From Methanobacteriota archaeon (lineage in GTDB: Archaea > Halobacteriota > Methanosarcinia > Methanosarcinales > Methanoperedenaceae), in the NCBI GenBank assembly GCA_018900975.1, contig JAHIFK010000224.1, positions 1 to 25,590 on the forward strand: a stretch of 25,590 nucleotides of DNA, written 5' to 3'. Shown one piece after another: positions 23,276 through 25,590 of the stretch. Positions within the stretch are counted from its first letter, which is position 1. Each line of letters opens with the position of its first letter. The position numbers and the translations under genes were made by a program. Below the pieces are notes generated by a model. It did not search any database. It was not told where the DNA came from and saw nothing but the letters and a program-made list of their open reading frames with translations.

Positions 23276-23710
23276 ATGGGAACATACACAAACAAAAAAA
23301 TAGAAGAGTACGCAAATGAAATGCCGTCAGAGCTTATTCGAGCGGTAGAAGCTTTGAATGACAAATTTAGATTGGCTATTTTTTTTGTGCTTCTAAAAAA
23401 CGGTGATTTATCATTCACTCAAATAATGACGGAATTAGATATACCCAGGAAAGACAGCAGCATCCTGTCCCATCACCTGAAAATACTTGAAAAGGGAGCA
23501 CTTATCAAAAATAAATATGCCAAAAAGGAAGGTGTGGATAGCCATTCATTTTATGACCTGACAGAGTTTGGAGAGGATATCCTTAATGCTTTAATGGATA
23601 CGCTTGCTGTTTCTCGTTTCGTCGGTGAACCAATTGAACCGCTCAAGAAAATGCTGTATCAGGTAGGGTTAAAGCAATCTGAAAAAGCTTTTAAGGATGC
23701 GACTAGATGA
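23276..23710 (+). CDS. ArsR-like winged-helix transcriptional regulator
   Basis: From ATG 23276 this 144-residue protein has a winged helix-turn-helix: ALNDKFRLAIFFVLLKNGDL, SFTQIMTELDIPRKDSSILS and HHLKILEKGALIKNKYAKKE, followed by YDLTEFGEDIL, the wing and start of the dimerisation helix. No metal-binding cysteine cluster is visible, so the signal is not an obvious metal. ATG 23276 is preferred over GTG 23249 because GAGGGA lies correctly before it. The stop overlaps the next gene by four bases. Confidence 0.78.
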   Translation: MGTYTNKKIEEYANEMPSELIRAVEALNDKFRLAIFFVLLKNGDLSFTQIMTELDIPRKDSSILSHHLKILEKGALIKNKYAKKEGVDSHSFYDLTEFGEDILNALMDTLAVSRFVGEPIEPLKKMLYQVGLKQSEKAFKDATR

Positions 23711-23919
23711 ATCTAACGCCTCAAGATGCGGGAAGGATGGAGTACCTCCTGGGAAAATCCAGACTTAGCTTCATAACTCCTGAAGAACAAACCGAATTGC
23801 GTTATTTGATCACTAAAGAGCAGCCATCGGCTAAGGACAGTTCACTGGAAGAATTGATCAAGCTTGGATTGATCCTTGTCGGACTGTATATTTTAGCGAA
23901 AGCACTGAGCGAGAAATAA
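23707..23919 (+). CDS. Small protein with C-terminal membrane helix
   Basis: This 70-residue protein starts MNLTPQDAGRMEYLLGKSRL, a short helical part with SFITPEEQTELRYLITKE, and ends with one hydrophobic helix LGLILVGLYILAKAL. It overlaps the stop of the ArsR-like regulator (ATGA), so translation is coupled. It may tether or sense at the membrane and modulate the regulator, a guess based on coupling only. No family recognised. Confidence 0.6.
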   Translation: MNLTPQDAGRMEYLLGKSRLSFITPEEQTELRYLITKEQPSAKDSSLEELIKLGLILVGLYILAKALSEK

Positions 23920-24007
23920 GGAGCGAAGGCCAAATTTTGGTGTTATGGGCTATTATAAAATAATTGTTAATACGTCTGATGAAATTGTTTGAGGCAGGTC
24001 TTTCAGT

Positions 24008-24229
24008 TTAATCTAGGTTTTTTAATTGTATCATTAACTTGATGTAATCTTTTCTGCAAGAATTCAAAGGTATGATCAATATGATACTTGCAATGAGACC
24101 TAGAATTGTATTTTCGCCCAATGGGGATTGGATAATCCAAAAAACTATTAAAAATGAGAATCCATAAATACCACTCATAAAAAGTTTAATTATATCCAGT
24201 TCTGCTTTTATGTAATCCGCTTCTGTCAT
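24008..24229 (-). CDS. Small protein with two membrane helices
   Basis: From ATG 24229 (MTEADYIKAELDIIKLFMSG) the protein of 73 residues has two hydrophobic segments, GIYGFSFLIVFWII and ILGLIASIILIIPL, with a charged tail. An upstream start at 24241 adds four residues. It is divergent from the AbiJ-like gene at 24268 with only 26-38 bases between the starts, too little for two separate promoters. No family is assigned, but proteins of this type are often found by abortive-infection genes. Confidence 0.55.
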   Translation of the reverse strand: MTEADYIKAELDIIKLFMSGIYGFSFLIVFWIIQSPLGENTILGLIASIILIIPLNSCRKDYIKLMIQLKNLD

Positions 24230-24267
24230 ATTTCGACCCATGTATTAATTGACGAGAGGATATAAAG

Positions 24268-25164
24268 ATGCATCGGAAGGTATTTGATAAACAAGAGCCA
24301 CTTAAATCTGAAAGTATGGAACTGTTCTCTCAACGACAAGGTATCAAGCCTGTTAAAAATATTATGCAAGTTAATAGTATAGATGCCGAATTACGTAATA
24401 AGTTATGGAATGCTGTAGGATTTTGTTATTGGAATCAGATAGGAACGTATCAATTTCCCGAACTACATTACGAAATTCCTACATTTATAAATAATTTGCT
24501 CGATAGATTGTGGCACGAATATTTTAAGCGACCTTTGGATACCATGCCTAGTTATTGGCCAGATTTATATAATAATTTAAGAAGTTATTTCTATGGATGC
24601 GAATGGAATGAAGTTTATGATTTTATAGAATTTATCGCCAATAATCCAGTTAATCAAAAATTTATTGACTTTTGTAATTCCAATCTAAAGGAGGAATTAT
24701 CTACATATCGTTTTGTTGGAGGGAAGATTGTACGGATAACCAGCGATGAAGAAATCGCCGAGATAGAAGCAGCCTTGCATATACCTATATCTCCAGTTCA
24801 GCAGCATATAAACCGTGCATTAGAGCTTTTGTCTGATAAAAAATCCCCCGATTATAGGAATTCTATTAAAGAGTCCATAAGTTCTGTTGAAGCAATTTGC
24901 AAGTTAATTGCGAATAATAATAAGGCAACATTAACAATAGCCTTAGAAACAATAGAAAAAGGAAAAAAGATGAAGATGCATCCTCCTTTGGTACGTGCTT
25001 TTAAAGAATTATATACTTATACAAATGATGCAGATGGAATTCGTCATTCTCTAAAGGATGAGCCTAATCTGGATTTGGAGGATGCAAAATTTATGCTTGT
25101 ATCCTGCTCAGCATTCATCAACTATCTTATAATAAAATCATCAAAAGCAGGAATTAAGTTATAA
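24268..25164 (+). CDS. AbiJ-type abortive-infection protein with HEPN-like C-terminus
   Basis: This 298-residue protein contains the N-terminal signature of AbiJ_NTD4 proteins: MELFSQRQGIKPVKNIMQVN, SIDAELRNKLWNAVGFCYWN. The second half (about 170-290) is all-helical, ALELLSDKKSPDYRNSIKES and beyond, with LYTYTNDADGIRHSL matching the R-x4-6-H pattern of HEPN nucleases (R and H in GIRHSL are adjacent, so the exact catalytic form is uncertain). Family knowledge: AbiJ proteins protect cells from viruses by stopping growth or cutting RNA. AT-rich codon use and lack of a housekeeping partner suggest acquisition by transfer. GAGAGG precedes the ATG. Confidence 0.72.
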   Translation: MHRKVFDKQEPLKSESMELFSQRQGIKPVKNIMQVNSIDAELRNKLWNAVGFCYWNQIGTYQFPELHYEIPTFINNLLDRLWHEYFKRPLDTMPSYWPDLYNNLRSYFYGCEWNEVYDFIEFIANNPVNQKFIDFCNSNLKEELSTYRFVGGKIVRITSDEEIAEIEAALHIPISPVQQHINRALELLSDKKSPDYRNSIKESISSVEAICKLIANNNKATLTIALETIEKGKKMKMHPPLVRAFKELYTYTNDADGIRHSLKDEPNLDLEDAKFMLVSCSAFINYLIIKSSKAGIKL

Positions 25165-25242
25165 ATCTGTAAATCTGGGTCTCCTAAGAGAAAAATATAA
25201 ACCCCTAATCCCCCCATCTAAACAAATTCAGGAGAAATCCAT

Positions 25243-25590
25243 ATAATATCCATCGAAAATCTCTCGAAATCATTCGGAAACAACATCGTCCTCCGTAACA
25301 TCAACCTCAAAATAGAGCAGGGCGAATTCCTTACGATATTCGGACCCAATGGCGCAGGAAAGACAACGCTGATAAAAATAATGTCCACTCTTGTGAGCCC
25401 GACTTACGGCAAGGTCATGATCGATGGTTTTGATATCCAGGAGAACGCGATCGAGATAAGGAAAAAGATCGGCGTCATCTCGCACGAAACATACCTTTAT
25501 CACGAGCTCACAGCAGCCGAGAACCTCGGGTTCTTCGGGAGGATGTACGGAACAAGCGACCTCGAAGAGCGGATAAACGACCTGCTGAAA
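25243..25590 (+). CDS. ABC transporter ATP-binding protein (partial), CcmA-like
   Basis: The 3' end is beyond the window. The visible 116 residues are a classical ABC ATPase: SIENLSKSFGNNIVLRNINL, Walker A GPNGAGKTT, and a Q-loop region with ISHETYLYHELTAAENLGFF. The Y-x-ELTAxENL-F-x-RMYG stretch resembles CcmA, the haem-exporter ATPase of cytochrome c maturation, though general ABC-2 export ATPases share it. No ATG, GTG or TTG lies between the in-frame stop at 25219 and the Walker A motif. GGAGA at 25231-25235 would place the start at ATA 25243 (or ATA 25246), a non-canonical codon. Confidence 0.75.
   Translation, partial: MISIENLSKSFGNNIVLRNINLKIEQGEFLTIFGPNGAGKTTLIKIMSTLVSPTYGKVMIDGFDIQENAIEIRKKIGVISHETYLYHELTAAENLGFFGRMYGTSDLEERINDLLK

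Noticed and set aside
1..25590. CRISPR array
   Set aside because: No regularly spaced direct repeats with unique spacers are visible; the repeats present are tandem or inverted and short.

Overview
This window looks archaeal, and the gene set suggests the Methanosarcinales (a methanogen or a Methanoperedens-like methane oxidiser; the genus is inference). The evidence is a proteasome beta subunit next to the archaeal termination nuclease FttA/aCPSF1, a class I lysyl-tRNA synthetase, an archaeal-type CoaD, two archaeal pilins with the DUF1628-type N-terminus, TTTAAATA-type TATA boxes, and strong GGAGG-type ribosome binding sites on many genes.

Layout. Positions 1-2470 hold a pilin operon (a small putative DUF5371 protein followed by two pilins) and a RelE-type toxin-antitoxin pair, all on the minus strand. 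Positions 2497-5190 hold a PLP-dependent trans-sulfuration enzyme and a DUF3307/SatD pair. A complete GlmM-type phosphohexomutase lies on the plus strand at 5374-6720. From about 6720 to 11840 comes an AT-rich accessory island. It encodes a GHMP kinase of the heptokinase type, a 66-residue protein that repeats the end of that kinase, an endonuclease/exonuclease/phosphatase (EEP) protein with a large insertion, and a membrane-anchored protein whose globular part resembles the sensor domain of DeoR regulators. Small reading frames with good ribosome binding sites overlap the first and last main genes. The island ends inside the last third of a second GlmM paralogue whose front two thirds are missing.

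Positions 12414-22697 are mainly housekeeping: a helix-hairpin-helix protein of unknown role, a TIM-barrel sugar isomerase-like protein, a PHP phosphoesterase and FAD oxidoreductase pair, psmB-fttA, small membrane proteins, lysS and coaD. A small decayed cassette with a PIN-domain remnant lies at 19900-20640. The right end (22720-25164) is accessory again: a possibly frameshifted nucleotide-fold protein, an ArsR-like regulator coupled to a small membrane protein, and an AbiJ-type abortive-infection protein divergent from a two-helix membrane protein. The last 348 bases start an ABC transporter ATPase that has no ATG, GTG or TTG start codon.

The best candidate for an undescribed system is the island at 6861-11792. 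The gene order is co-directional and tightly spaced for the first three genes. The parts (small-molecule kinase, phosphodiesterase/nuclease-type hydrolase, membrane-tethered ligand-sensor fold without a DNA-binding domain) would fit a small-molecule signalling or conflict module, but that function is inference; I do not recognise a named system with this composition.
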